A stretch of 18,203 nucleotides of DNA from Desulfobacteraceae bacterium. Its GTDB lineage: Bacteria; Desulfobacterota; Desulfobulbia; Desulfobulbales; Desulfobulbaceae. Numbering within the stretch: position 1 is the first letter of the stretch; each line of letters opens with the position of its first letter. The position numbers and the translations under genes were made by a program. Under the pieces are notes generated by a model, which was not told the origin of the DNA, did not search any database, and saw only the letters and a list, made by a program, of their open reading frames with translations. Positions 1 through 6,457 of the stretch are shown here, piece after piece. The stretch spans positions 1 to 18,203 of the forward strand of contig JALHJD010000028.1 of NCBI GenBank assembly GCA_022837185.1, given 5' to 3'.

Positions 1-1211
1 AGCATTTCAAAGGCGGAGACCGGATGGCGGCGCATTATTTCCTCTTCCTCGGGGGTCAGGGGGCCTTCCTTCATGAGCACGGAATCGGGGACACCCATCT
101 TGCCTATGTCGTGGAGAATGGCGCCGCGCCGGACATGGACGATTTCCTTCTCGCTCATGCCGTAGATGCGGGCAATCCCGACGGTCAGTTCCGTGACCCG
201 CCGGGTGTGGCCTTCGGTTTCCCGGTCGCGCAGTTCCAGGGCATGGGCCCACCCTTCGATGGTCGAATCATAGGCCAGTATCAGTTCGGCATTGGATTTC
301 TGCAGGTCGTTGAACAGGGTGGCATTGTCGATGGCGATGGCGGCCTGGACCGCCAGGGCCTGGAGGAATTCGAGCTGTTCCCGGCTGGAGACCGGCTTGC
401 CGCGGCGGAAAATTTCCAGCACCCCCTTGACCTGACCCTTGGCGATGAGCGGAATGGCGCAGTAGCCGCAGAATTTTTCTTCGGCGGCAAGGGCGGGCCG
501 GACAAAGGCGGCTTCCGGTCTGGTGATGTCGTCGATCTGAATGATGCGCCGCTCCAGGGCGGCGATGCCGGCGCAGCCTGTGCCGAGCCGGATGCTCGTG
601 TCCTCGATGGAGGGAGAAGTGAAACCGATGCCCGCGCCGTATTCCAGGGTCTGGGTGTCCTGATTGAGGAGCAGGACCGCGGCGGCGTCGACCTCGAGCT
701 GGGGGACGATCTGTTCGAGAAAGATCGACATGGTGGCCTTCAGGTCGAGATTGGAGGTGATCATCAGGTCGATGGTATGGAGGATCTGGACATGGCGGAG
801 TCTGGTTCGTGCTGCCTCCTCGGCATTGGCGCGGGCGGCAATTTCCTGCTCCAGTTCCGCGTTTTTGGCGACCAGTGCCTGGTTGACCTCTCTTATCCGC
901 TTCTCACTGTCCCTGAAACGGCCGACAGTGACGCCGGTGAGCCGTATGACCAGAAAGACATAAACGGAGCCGGCGAGAAATACCGCGCTGCTCAGCAATT
1001 CCAGGGGAAAAACGATATCCCGGAGCTGGATCAGGATAAAGCCTGTATAACCCGCCAGGAAAAAGAGCATCAGGGCGGTGAGGGCGGACCATTTGCCGCG
1101 AAGCTCCCGGGGAACGTCCCTGCTCATCTCCTTGCCCTTGACCAGGGACGCGAGTATGAACAGGCTGCCGGGAAATACGAGAGCGACAGACACCATCTGG
1201 GATGAAATCAT
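1..1211 (-). CDS. Membrane GAF / HD-GYP domain protein, probable c-di-GMP phosphodiesterase (3' end outside window)
   Basis: The reading frame stays open for 403 codons and leaves the left edge, so the C-terminus is missing. Visible order: three hydrophobic helices (about residues 6-24, 43-63, 68-91), a charged coiled coil (about 98-140), a GAF domain (about 142-300), then the start of an HD-GYP domain. In the HD-GYP part, ELRDRETEGHTRRV is followed by the HDIGK motif (H367, D368) and the family-typical GVPDSVLMKEGPLT. HD-GYP proteins hydrolyse cyclic di-GMP, and the GAF and membrane parts would be the sensor. The GYP motif itself lies beyond the window, so catalytic competence cannot be judged. 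The ATG at 1211 has GGCGGG about 6 bases upstream; an in-frame ATG at 1196 is the alternative. A long antisense frame over the same bases is a shadow. Confidence 0.9.
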   Translation of the reverse strand, partial: MISSQMVSVALVFPGSLFILASLVKGKEMSRDVPRELRGKWSALTALMLFFLAGYTGFILIQLRDIVFPLELLSSAVFLAGSVYVFLVIRLTGVTVGRFRDSEKRIREVNQALVAKNAELEQEIAARANAEEAARTRLRHVQILHTIDLMITSNLDLKATMSIFLEQIVPQLEVDAAAVLLLNQDTQTLEYGAGIGFTSPSIEDTSIRLGTGCAGIAALERRIIQIDDITRPEAAFVRPALAAEEKFCGYCAIPLIAKGQVKGVLEIFRRGKPVSSREQLEFLQALAVQAAIAIDNATLFNDLQKSNAELILAYDSTIEGWAHALELRDRETEGHTRRVTELTVGIARIYGMSEKEIVHVRRGAILHDIGKMGVPDSVLMKEGPLTPEEEEIMRRHPVSAFEM

Positions 1212-1530
1212 AATGTTCCCGCCATCGCTGAAATTGTCTCCAGGGACGGGCCGGAGACAAACCGGTCCGCCCGTTTCTAATTACCATGCAAAAAAAGCCG
1301 GTATATGATTAATTATCAACCAAAGGCGGAGCGAAATCAACCTCAAGAAAGGGAAATGACCCCGGCGGGCAGCGGTTTCATCCCGCGCCGGGCGGACTGT
1401 TTCCGCACTACGCCGCCGGTGTTCACTCTCCGGAAAGAGCGGCTTGGGGTTTATGCAGCCCCGTTCCCGACGGTGTCAGGCGCGCCGCGCCGGCAGGCCA
1501 GGAGAACTTCTGCAAGGAGAGGTGAGCAAC
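1212..1530. other. Intergenic region with long leader of the YhcB-like gene
   Basis: No convincing gene is present. The region holds a sigma70-like promoter at 1281-1309 and, if that is used, a leader of about 215 nt before the ATG at 1531. Within the leader, CCCGGCG (1361-1367) can pair with CGCCGGG (1386-1392), and GGGG/CCCC runs near 1445-1465 can also pair. I recognise no known riboswitch. Confidence 0.5.
1281..1309 (+). promoter_or_regulatory. Sigma70-like promoter for YhcB-like gene
   Basis: TTACCA (1281-1286) and TATGAT (1304-1309) are separated by 17 bases, matching 4/6 and 5/6 of the consensus. The sequence around the -10, GGTATATGAT preceded by an A-tract, recurs upstream of the BON lipoprotein gene at 2306-2315. 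Confidence 0.5.
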
Positions 1531-2250
1531 ATGACCGAGGTGAATTGGGAAATGATCATTTTTATTATAATTGCCGGCCTGATAATCTTTGCCGGTTTGG
1601 GGATATTCATCGGAACGCGGATCAGCGCCGACAAGCGACGCATCAGGGAACTGGAGAGCGAATTGTCCGCGGCCCGCAAGGACATGGAAACATACCGGAC
1701 CAGGGTCAATGATCATTTCAAGAAGACGTCGGAATTGTTCACCCGGATGACCGACAGCTATAAGGCAGTGTACTTGCACCTGGCAGAAGGGGCGCAGTCC
1801 CTCTGCACCAGTGATGCCTCTCTGCTTAAACCGTCGGACAGCGAATTTTTGAAAGTGGGGCATGCAAAAGGCGGGCAGGTCGGAGGACCAGGCGAATCGG
1901 CCGGGCGGCAGACGGTGAGAGCCCCGGAGCAGAAGGCGAAGGCGCCGGGACAAGGGGAGAAGGCGCCGGGACAGGCCGGTACCCGTCCCGGTCAGCCGGT
2001 GGAAAAGGAGCAGAAGCATTCGGTAATATCACCGGAGCAGCCGGGTATCAAGTCCGATCAATCGGAGGTCAAGACCGGCGGAGCCCCGGGGGGCAAGGAA
2101 GACCTGCGGCCCAGGGACAGTGAGGACGCGGCGGCGCCTGGTTCCGCGGGAAAGGAGCAGCCCGGGAAAGGTGAACAGGGCATGGAAAAACCGACAGAGA
2201 AGGGCAAGGAACCGGAAGCGAAAAACCAGCAGAAGGCTGCGGGGCTATAG
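1531..2250 (+). CDS. YhcB/ZapG-like (DUF1043) inner-membrane protein with long disordered tail
   Basis: The product has 239 residues. One N-terminal transmembrane helix (about 8-28) is followed by a coiled coil (about 31-62) and the segment HFKKTSELFTRMTDSYKAVY, which matches the HFxxSAELLxxMxxDYRxLY core of the YhcB family. In E. coli YhcB (ZapG) is an inner-membrane protein tied to cell-envelope and division processes; that role is inferred here from the family. Residues from about 108 to the end form a Gly/Pro/Lys/Glu/Gln-rich, low-complexity tail with KAPGQ-type repeats, making the protein much longer than the roughly 130-residue E. coli protein. The ATG at 1531 is chosen because AAGGAGAGG lies 8 bases upstream; a longer in-frame extension to 1444 has no comparable site. 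The BON lipoprotein follows in the same direction with its own promoter. Confidence 0.82.
   Translation: MTEVNWEMIIFIIIAGLIIFAGLGIFIGTRISADKRRIRELESELSAARKDMETYRTRVNDHFKKTSELFTRMTDSYKAVYLHLAEGAQSLCTSDASLLKPSDSEFLKVGHAKGGQVGGPGESAGRQTVRAPEQKAKAPGQGEKAPGQAGTRPGQPVEKEQKHSVISPEQPGIKSDQSEVKTGGAPGGKEDLRPRDSEDAAAPGSAGKEQPGKGEQGMEKPTEKGKEPEAKNQQKAAGL
1939..1980 (+). repeat. Short in-frame tandem repeat, 21-bp period, in YhcB-like tail
   Basis: AAGGCGCCGGGACA occurs at 1939 and again at 1960, encoding two KAPGQ-containing heptads (KAPGQGE, KAPGQAG). The 21-bp period keeps frame, so slippage would change tail length without breaking the gene. Confidence 0.7.
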
Positions 2251-2286
2251 ATTGCCCCCAGGAGAGCAGGGTGGCATCATCCCGGC

Positions 2287-2315
2287 TTGTTTGCCGGAAA
2301 AAATTGGTATATGAT
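2287..2315 (+). promoter_or_regulatory. Sigma70-like promoter for BON lipoprotein
   Basis: TTGTTT (2287-2292) and TATGAT (2310-2315) are 17 bases apart. The -35 lies in the loop of a small inverted repeat, CCGGC (2282-2286) and GCCGG (2293-2297), which could be an operator. The -10 block GGTATATGAT is identical to that at 1300-1309. Confidence 0.5.
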
Positions 2316-2386
2316 CAAACCAGGATGTGTTCTGACGCAGCCTGCCGGTGCAGGTGATCATCTATCCTTTTGAAGGAGGTGCCGCC

Positions 2387-2707
2387 ATGTTGAACAGATC
2401 GAGATGTCTTGTCGCTGCCGTTGCCGTTTCGCTCCTTTCCCTGCTGCTCGTTTCCTGCTATACTCCTGCCGGCAGGAGCGCCGGCGAAGTGGTGGACGAC
2501 GCAACCATCACCACCCAGGTTAAGACCGCCCTGCTGGCCAACAAGGTTTTGGAAGGCATCTCCATTTCCGTCAAGACCTTTTCCGGCGAGGTGACCCTGA
2601 CCGGAGCGGTGGATACCCGGGAACAGATCGACAAGGCGGAAGAAATCGCCTTCTCCGTCCGAGGGGTGGAAAAGGTCAACAATCTGATCACGCTGAAGGA
2701 ACAATAG
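2387..2707 (+). CDS. BON-domain lipoprotein (OsmY-like periplasmic protein)
   Basis: The product has 106 residues. It begins with a lipoprotein signal peptide ending in the lipobox LVSC (C24). One BON domain follows (about 35-104), with the typical pattern DDATITTQVKTALL, then TLTGAVDTREQIDKAEEIA and a closing GVEKVNNLI. BON domains are periplasmic or outer-membrane modules thought to bind phospholipid or peptidoglycan and are common in envelope-stress proteins such as OsmY. The ATG at 2387 is preceded by a strong GAAGGAGGT 6 bases upstream, which rules out the longer frame starting at 2348. Most BON lipoproteins of this type carry one or two copies; this has one. Lipid attachment and location are predicted from the lipobox. 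Confidence 0.88.
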   Translation: MLNRSRCLVAAVAVSLLSLLLVSCYTPAGRSAGEVVDDATITTQVKTALLANKVLEGISISVKTFSGEVTLTGAVDTREQIDKAEEIAFSVRGVEKVNNLITLKEQ

Positions 2708-2891
2708 GTGGGCAGGCCGTTTGTCTGATCCATCCCGGGACGGAGCGGAACTGGCCGGGGGTGAAGGCAGGGGCCCCGGAAACAGGGGCGGCCGGTGGGG
2801 AACTCCTCCGGCTCCCGTCCTTGTCAATCCTGTCCGGAATCATGAACATCGGCGGGGGTGTACATCCCGGCCACAGGTACGGGGGAAAAAG

Positions 2892-3419
2892 ATGAAATCC
2901 GGTCCGGGTCGGGGCATTGTGCTCATTGGTATTCTCCTTTTCTTCGCTGTTGCGGTTTCCCATGGGGGCGGCGGGGATACAGAGCCTGAGCAGGCCGACA
3001 GTCGGAACCATCCCCCGGAAATCAGCCTTGAAAACGAAACAGCCGGAAACAATGCCAACAACCTCAAGACGGACAGCGATATGGATACTTCAACAGGGAA
3101 AAGCACGGTGGAAGATGTAAAGCAACGGGCCGAACAGGGAGAGGCCGAGGCGCAGTTCAAGCTTGGCGCTCTGTACAAAAATGGTGAAGGAGTAGAGCAG
3201 AATTACGACAAGGCCTTGGAATGGTACACAAAATCAGCCGAACAGGGATATGCCGACGCCCAGGTGATTCTCGGCGCCATGTACTATACGGGCCAGGGGG
3301 TGGAGCAGGACAAGAGCAAGGCCTTTGAATGGTGGTCGAAGGCTGCCGCTCAGGACAATGAGGCTGGCAAAAGAAGCCTGGACATGCTTTGCTCCGAGAG
3401 CCCGTGGCTTTGTAAGTAA
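2892..3419 (+). CDS. Secreted or periplasmic Sel1-repeat protein
   Basis: The product has 175 residues. A hydrophobic N-terminus (about 8-24) looks like a signal peptide or anchor. A polar linker (about 27-72) leads to two Sel1-like repeats (about 85-119 and 121-155), with hallmarks AEAQFKLGALYKNGEGVEQNY and ADAQVILGAMYYTGQGVEQD. Sel1 repeats are TPR-related helical pairs that act as protein-interaction scaffolds. The last 14 residues carry two cysteines (C167, C174) that could form a disulfide in the periplasm. The ATG at 2892 is preceded by GGGGGAAAAAG; the longer frame starting at 2721 lacks an export signal and is not preferred. The function cannot be stated more precisely from sequence. 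Confidence 0.82.
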   Translation: MKSGPGRGIVLIGILLFFAVAVSHGGGGDTEPEQADSRNHPPEISLENETAGNNANNLKTDSDMDTSTGKSTVEDVKQRAEQGEAEAQFKLGALYKNGEGVEQNYDKALEWYTKSAEQGYADAQVILGAMYYTGQGVEQDKSKAFEWWSKAAAQDNEAGKRSLDMLCSESPWLCK

Positions 3420-3452
3420 ACAGGGGACAGCCCGATACCCTCCGGTCTGGCC

Positions 3453-3698
3453 GTGGTGCGGCGGAACAGCTCCATTTTCGACATCATCTTCCTTATTCCA
3501 TGGTGGCTGTCCGTCCTGTTGGCCATTATCGCCTATGTTGGCCTCAAATACGTCATCCCTTCCATCCGGACCGACAACCTTTTTATCAGCAGCCTGGGCG
3601 AGATCGGCCCGACGTTCGCTCCTTTCGCCGCGCTGCTCTTTCTGCTGCCGGCCCCTTTTTCCCTCTATAAGGATAAAGGCGGGAAACAAAAGGAGTAA
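3453..3698 (+). CDS. Small two-helix membrane protein resembling truncated N-terminus of membrane-anchored Mrr-type restriction endonuclease
   Basis: This 81-codon frame encodes FDIIFLIPWWLSVLLAIIAY, then a polar stretch and a second hydrophobic helix (about 51-68), ending in a basic tail KDKGGKQKE. From memory, the FDIIxxxPWWxxxxLAxxAY pattern and two-helix layout match the N-terminus of Mrr-cat-domain membrane restriction endonucleases, where a linker and nuclease domain would follow. Here a stop comes right after helix 2, and the 77 bases before the next gene have no room for the nuclease. It may be a decayed remnant or a free-standing membrane protein. The start is weak: tandem GTG codons at 3453 and 3456 with no clear ribosome site, 33 bases after the Sel1 gene, so translational coupling is possible. 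Confidence 0.55.
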   Translation: MVRRNSSIFDIIFLIPWWLSVLLAIIAYVGLKYVIPSIRTDNLFISSLGEIGPTFAPFAALLFLLPAPFSLYKDKGGKQKE

Positions 3699-3775
3699 GG
3701 AACCACCGGCACCGGTTCCGGTTTTCAGGGCTTCTCCCCTGCCTATCCGTTTCCAGTGAAGAAAAAAACTCGACG

Positions 3776-4516
3776 ATGTTGACCCGGGAGCACCCGATTG
3801 ACCTGTTTTTCGGCGGCATGGAAAAGCTTGGGCCGGGAAGCGATATCGACACGCTGAACGTCCTGGACCTGCTCCCCAGGCGGTCGCGTCGGCTGATCGT
3901 TGACGCCGGATGCGGCTGGGGGCGGCAGACCCTGGCGTTGGCCGGGCGGCTGCAGGTGCGGGTGCATGGGATCGATTCCTACGCGCCGTTTCTGGCAACC
4001 CTTGCGCAGAGGGCCAAAGAGCGCGGGATCGGGCACCTCGTCCGCGTGCATTGCATGGACATGGGTGACATTCCGATGGTTTTCCGGGGGATTGACCTGC
4101 TCTGGTCGGAAGGGGCGGCCTGGCACATCGGCTTTTCCCATGCCCTCCAAACATGGCATGCCGCCCTGGCGCGGCACGGGTTTGCGGTTGTCAGCGAACG
4201 TTCCTGGCTGGGCGGTGATATTCCGGCGGTGGTGCGGCGCTATTTCGGCCGGACGTATCCGGAGATGCAAACAGTCGGCGATAACCGGTCCGCGGCCCGG
4301 GATGCGGGCTACAGCGTCCTTGCAACGTACACCCTGCCCGCGGTGGCATGGATGGAGGGCTATTACGACGTACTGGAGCCCCGTGCCCGGGAGCTTCTCG
4401 GCCATCCCGACAGGACCGTCAGAGAATACGCGGCGGCCATGCTGGAGAAAATACAGATATTCGGCAGTTCGGGGGGTTGCTGGGGGTATGTATTTTATGT
4501 GCTGCGCAGGGAGTGA
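3776..4516 (+). CDS. Class I SAM-dependent methyltransferase
   Basis: The product has 246 residues with a Rossmann-type methyltransferase fold. Motif I is VDAGCGWGRQT (42-52), the acidic residue that binds the SAM ribose is in GIDSY (D67), and a motif-II-like HCMDMGDIP lies at 92-100, followed by LLWSEGAAWHIGF, where motif IV would be. The SAM-binding half is complete. The C-terminal half (about 150-246) would set the substrate, which I cannot name; family members with this layout are annotated as generic small-molecule methyltransferases. The ATG at 3776 has only a weak purine tract upstream (GAAGAAAAAAA), and the short overlapping frame from a GTG at 3757 soon hits a stop. It is the last gene of the plus-strand run and converges on the exported protein at 4573-5547. 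Confidence 0.85.
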   Translation: MLTREHPIDLFFGGMEKLGPGSDIDTLNVLDLLPRRSRRLIVDAGCGWGRQTLALAGRLQVRVHGIDSYAPFLATLAQRAKERGIGHLVRVHCMDMGDIPMVFRGIDLLWSEGAAWHIGFSHALQTWHAALARHGFAVVSERSWLGGDIPAVVRRYFGRTYPEMQTVGDNRSAARDAGYSVLATYTLPAVAWMEGYYDVLEPRARELLGHPDRTVREYAAAMLEKIQIFGSSGGCWGYVFYVLRRE

Positions 4517-4520
4517 CCCC

Positions 4521-4566
4521 GGCCCCGACCCCGGACGAGGGGCGGCCGAAAGCAGCCAGCGGGGCC
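4521..4566. terminator. Possible bidirectional terminator between convergent genes
   Basis: GGCCCCG (4521-4527) can pair with CGGGGCC (4560-4566), with a nested CCCC (4529-4532)/GGGG (4539-4542) hairpin inside. It sits exactly in the 56-bp gap between two convergent stop codons. There is no T-tract on either side, so this is a structural suggestion only. Confidence 0.3.
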
Positions 4567-4572
4567 ACCCGG

Positions 4573-5547
4573 CTATATTCCGGTAAAACCGAATATCAAT
4601 TCAATTCTGAAAAGAAGACCATAGTTGGGATTCCAGTCATCGTCCCTGGGGAAATTCACCCGCGGGGAAATCTCATAAAACAGCCAGCGCCGGAGAAACT
4701 GCTGCCGGTATCGGAGCAGCAGCCACAGATCGGTCAACTCGCCCTGCTTGGCGCTGGCGAAATGGTTTTCCCATTCATAGGAAAAGACCTTTTCGGGGCC
4801 CAGCAACTGATAGAGCCTGAACATCAAGGAAAAGGGAAGCTCGTTCCGGTCCTCGTACCAATCCAGTTGGGCTGTCGCCCGGGTAAACCATTTTTCCGTC
4901 CATTCGCGATCAAAATCAAGAGAATTCAGGTTTTCCCAGCCGTCATCGGTGTAGTAGCGCAACAGTGTTATGAATCGGCCCTGCCAGGGACCGACCTCCT
5001 TTTCATACCGATACCTGATGCCGCCGTAGAAATACTCAAAGGAGAGACCGCCGGTAAAGGAAATATTGTATTTCTCGGTTTCCCGCAAAAAATACTGCAG
5101 GGCCGCCGAGGCCTCCCTGTCATCACTTTCTTCAACGATTCTTGAGCCTGCTCTCGTTTGGACTTCAGGCTTTTCATCCTCGGAGGCGAAAAGAAGAAGA
5201 TGGAGCTGTTCCGATAAATTGGGGAGATGAATACGAATATTCAATCGTGGCCGAAAATCAAACCCGTCATCTTCATCGTAAATAGTGGTCAGCTTCACCC
5301 TGGCTCGGCTCTTGTTCTCCTCCTCGACGAAACGGGCGTCGTCAAAAAAGTCATCCAGCCATCTTGACGTGGCCAGCAAGGTCGACGAGGTAGTTTGCTG
5401 GACATGGTCGAACCATTCATCCTCCCCCTGCCGGTCCTGTTGGGCTTCCTTTCCCGCGGGAGCGGACCCGCCTGCTTGTCCGGCACGGACGAAACAGGCA
5501 GCCAGACATGTCGCAATAAGACAGGTAAAAAGGAGTATCTTTTTCAT
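4573..5547 (-). CDS. Exported, probable outer-membrane beta-barrel protein of unknown function
   Basis: The product has 324 residues. MKKILLFTCLIATCLAAC is a signal sequence; C18 sits in a lipobox-like LAAC, but a signal-peptidase-I site after VRAGQA is equally possible. After a charged N-terminal region (about 25-100, with FDDARF and VEEENKSRARVKL), the protein alternates aromatic and polar residues in many short strand-like segments (for example FEYFYGGIRYRYEKEV, WLLLRYRQQFLRRWLFYEISPRV and the C-terminal LLFRIELIFGF). This is the pattern of a beta-barrel. I do not recognise a named family. The ATG at 5547 has GGAG 9 bases upstream; a TTG one codon earlier is less likely. An AT-rich promoter lies at 5583-5612. 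Confidence 0.75.
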   Translation of the reverse strand: MKKILLFTCLIATCLAACFVRAGQAGGSAPAGKEAQQDRQGEDEWFDHVQQTTSSTLLATSRWLDDFFDDARFVEEENKSRARVKLTTIYDEDDGFDFRPRLNIRIHLPNLSEQLHLLLFASEDEKPEVQTRAGSRIVEESDDREASAALQYFLRETEKYNISFTGGLSFEYFYGGIRYRYEKEVGPWQGRFITLLRYYTDDGWENLNSLDFDREWTEKWFTRATAQLDWYEDRNELPFSLMFRLYQLLGPEKVFSYEWENHFASAKQGELTDLWLLLRYRQQFLRRWLFYEISPRVNFPRDDDWNPNYGLLFRIELIFGFTGI

Positions 5548-5582
5548 CAATGTCTCCGGACGGGCGAATGTCTACCGTGTTA

Positions 5583-5612
5583 ATTATAGTATAATTTATC
5601 GCAATTTATGAA
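5583..5612 (-). promoter_or_regulatory. Probable promoter of the exported barrel protein gene
   Basis: Read on the minus strand, a perfect TATAAT (5583-5588) has TTCATA (5607-5612) 18 bases upstream. The surroundings are AT-rich, unlike the rest of the window. The ATG is 35 bases downstream of the -10. Confidence 0.5.
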
Positions 5613-5705
5613 CAGTTTATGCGATGACCGCCAAAATGATCGCATCGAAATCAGCCATCAGCTTTTCAGGCTGTAGATTGTGAGCCTGTCAGGTTCTTCG
5701 CGCCA

Positions 5706-5755
5706 ACAAGCCGCCAGCTTCAAACTCCAGGCCGCCCGCTGCCGATTGCAAACTC
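5706..5755 (+). repeat. Left direct repeat flanking palindromic element, copy 1
   Basis: ACAAGCCGCCAGCTTCAA (5706-5723) recurs with one inserted G at 5906-5924. CTGCCGATTGCAAACTC (5739-5755) recurs with one substitution at 5947-5963. The two blocks are offset by 200 and 208 bp, so about 50-58 bp is present as an imperfect direct repeat on both sides of the cloverleaf element. Confidence 0.7.
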
Positions 5756-5766
5756 AGTGGGAAGTC

Positions 5767-5891
5767 CTCTCATCCGTCCCTGCGGGGCACCTTCCCGGAG
5801 TCTCATTTCGTTCGCTTACCTCCTCAGGAAGAAGGGTGTTTTTTGCAATCCCTTCTCCAGGGGGAGAGGGTGGCCGAAGGCCGGGTGAGGG
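5767..5891. repeat. Cloverleaf-like palindromic intergenic element, copy 1
   Basis: The outer arms CTCTCATCCG (5767-5776) and CGGGTGAGGG (5882-5891) pair with two T-G wobbles. Inside lie hairpins CCC-TGC-GGG, CACCTTC/GAAGGGTG (here enlarged by a roughly 25-base insertion), a CCCTTCTCC/GGGGAGAGGG stem, and GGCC-GAA-GGCC (5872-5882). It is clearly the same element as 12281-12376. It has no reading frame and no transposase. It resembles REP/RIME-type intergenic palindromes of other proteobacteria, from memory. Confidence 0.72.
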
Positions 5892-5905
5892 GACTCTTTA
5901 CTCAA

Positions 5906-5963
5906 ACAAGCCGCCAGGCTTCAATCCCCAAACTGCCGACTGCAAACTGCCGACTGCAAACTC
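5906..5963 (+). repeat. Right direct repeat flanking palindromic element, copy 1
   Basis: This is the partner of 5706-5755. It begins ACAAGCCGCCAGGCTTCAA (5906-5924) and ends CTGCCGACTGCAAACTC (5947-5963). It is about 8 bp longer than the left copy, which fits expansion of the 7/14-bp unit inside it. Confidence 0.7.
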
Positions 5964-5965
5964 CC
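5931..5965 (+). repeat. Heptamer-periodic tandem repeat (14-bp unit)
   Basis: AACTGCCGACTGCA occurs twice in exact tandem (5931-5944, 5945-5958) and is followed by AACTCCC. The unit is itself two related heptamers, AACTGCC and GACTGCA. A perfect hairpin CCCGGC-GCA-GCCGGG (5963-5977) follows, then TGTCTTCTG (5981-5989), a 9-mer also found beside the second element at 12419-12427. Confidence 0.75.
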
Positions 5966-6457
5966 GGCGCAGCCGGGTGCTGTCTTCTGTCCTCGGTCTT
6001 CCGGCATGCAGCAAGGGCGGGGAAACCGGCCGGGAAAAAGTCAACTTAGTCAATAGCGTCCCTGGATTCCTTGGGAAAATCCCCGATTCGGCTCTGGTTA
6101 AATCCCCAGATTCTACCGATTGATTCGTGGTCAAGGCCTACGGATTTCCTTCATAACAATTTGGAATTATAAAGAATTATTGTTTTTTTAGGGCCGCGGT
6201 TTGAATATTGCATCTAACTGCTGGATTAGTCTACGTTTTTTCCCGAAACAAAGTCAGTCCGGCAAATAAAGGCAAGTGGAGCACTCTTCCCCTTGTCCGG
6301 CACGGATCGGCAACAGGAGGAACCCGGAAAGGGAGGCAGTCCTTTTGGCGGACAGGACCGTGTAGGGGCAAAGCCGGTCCCGGCGGATCAACTGCTGAAG
6401 ACATTGCCTGGCAGGGCAGGCAGAGAAAATAACCGGATGCGCAGGAGTCATTGAGAA

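Larger units (their letters stand above)
5551..6457. other. Long intergenic region, about 0.9 kb, repeat-rich
   Basis: No frame here looks like a protein. It holds the promoter of the minus-strand exported protein, a cloverleaf-like palindromic element flanked by direct repeats (5706-5965), an AT-rich inverted repeat AACAAT/ATTGTT followed by seven Ts (about 6156-6190), and the GC-rich leader of the kelch gene (about 6200-6457). Its base composition changes sharply: the repeat part is GC-rich, and 6130-6200 is AT-rich. Confidence 0.6.

Noticed and set aside
24..1205. 393-codon open frame on the plus strand opposite the HD-GYP gene
   Set aside because: The minus strand gives clear GAF and HDIGK motifs with membrane helices; the plus frame is a GC-composition shadow.
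3757..3778. GTG start giving a lysine-rich leader before the methyltransferase
   Set aside because: It is out of frame with the methyltransferase and stops after a few codons.
3776..4516. DNA methyltransferase forming a restriction-modification pair with the Mrr-like ORF
   Set aside because: No (D/N/S)PPY catalytic motif is present; the enzyme looks like a small-molecule methyltransferase.
5706..5965. CRISPR array
   Set aside because: The repeats are few, imperfect and 200 bp apart or directly tandem; there are no regular spacers and no cas genes.
5680..6123. 147-codon frame covering the repeat region
   Set aside because: It reads through palindromes and heptamer repeats, has low-complexity content and no supported start.
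6250..6457. Possible c-di-GMP (GEMM) riboswitch in the kelch leader
   Set aside because: GGGGCAAAGCC and a CCC-GGAAA-GGG hairpin recall parts of GEMM, but their order, the tetraloop receptor and the second stem do not fit. An Rfam/Infernal search would decide.
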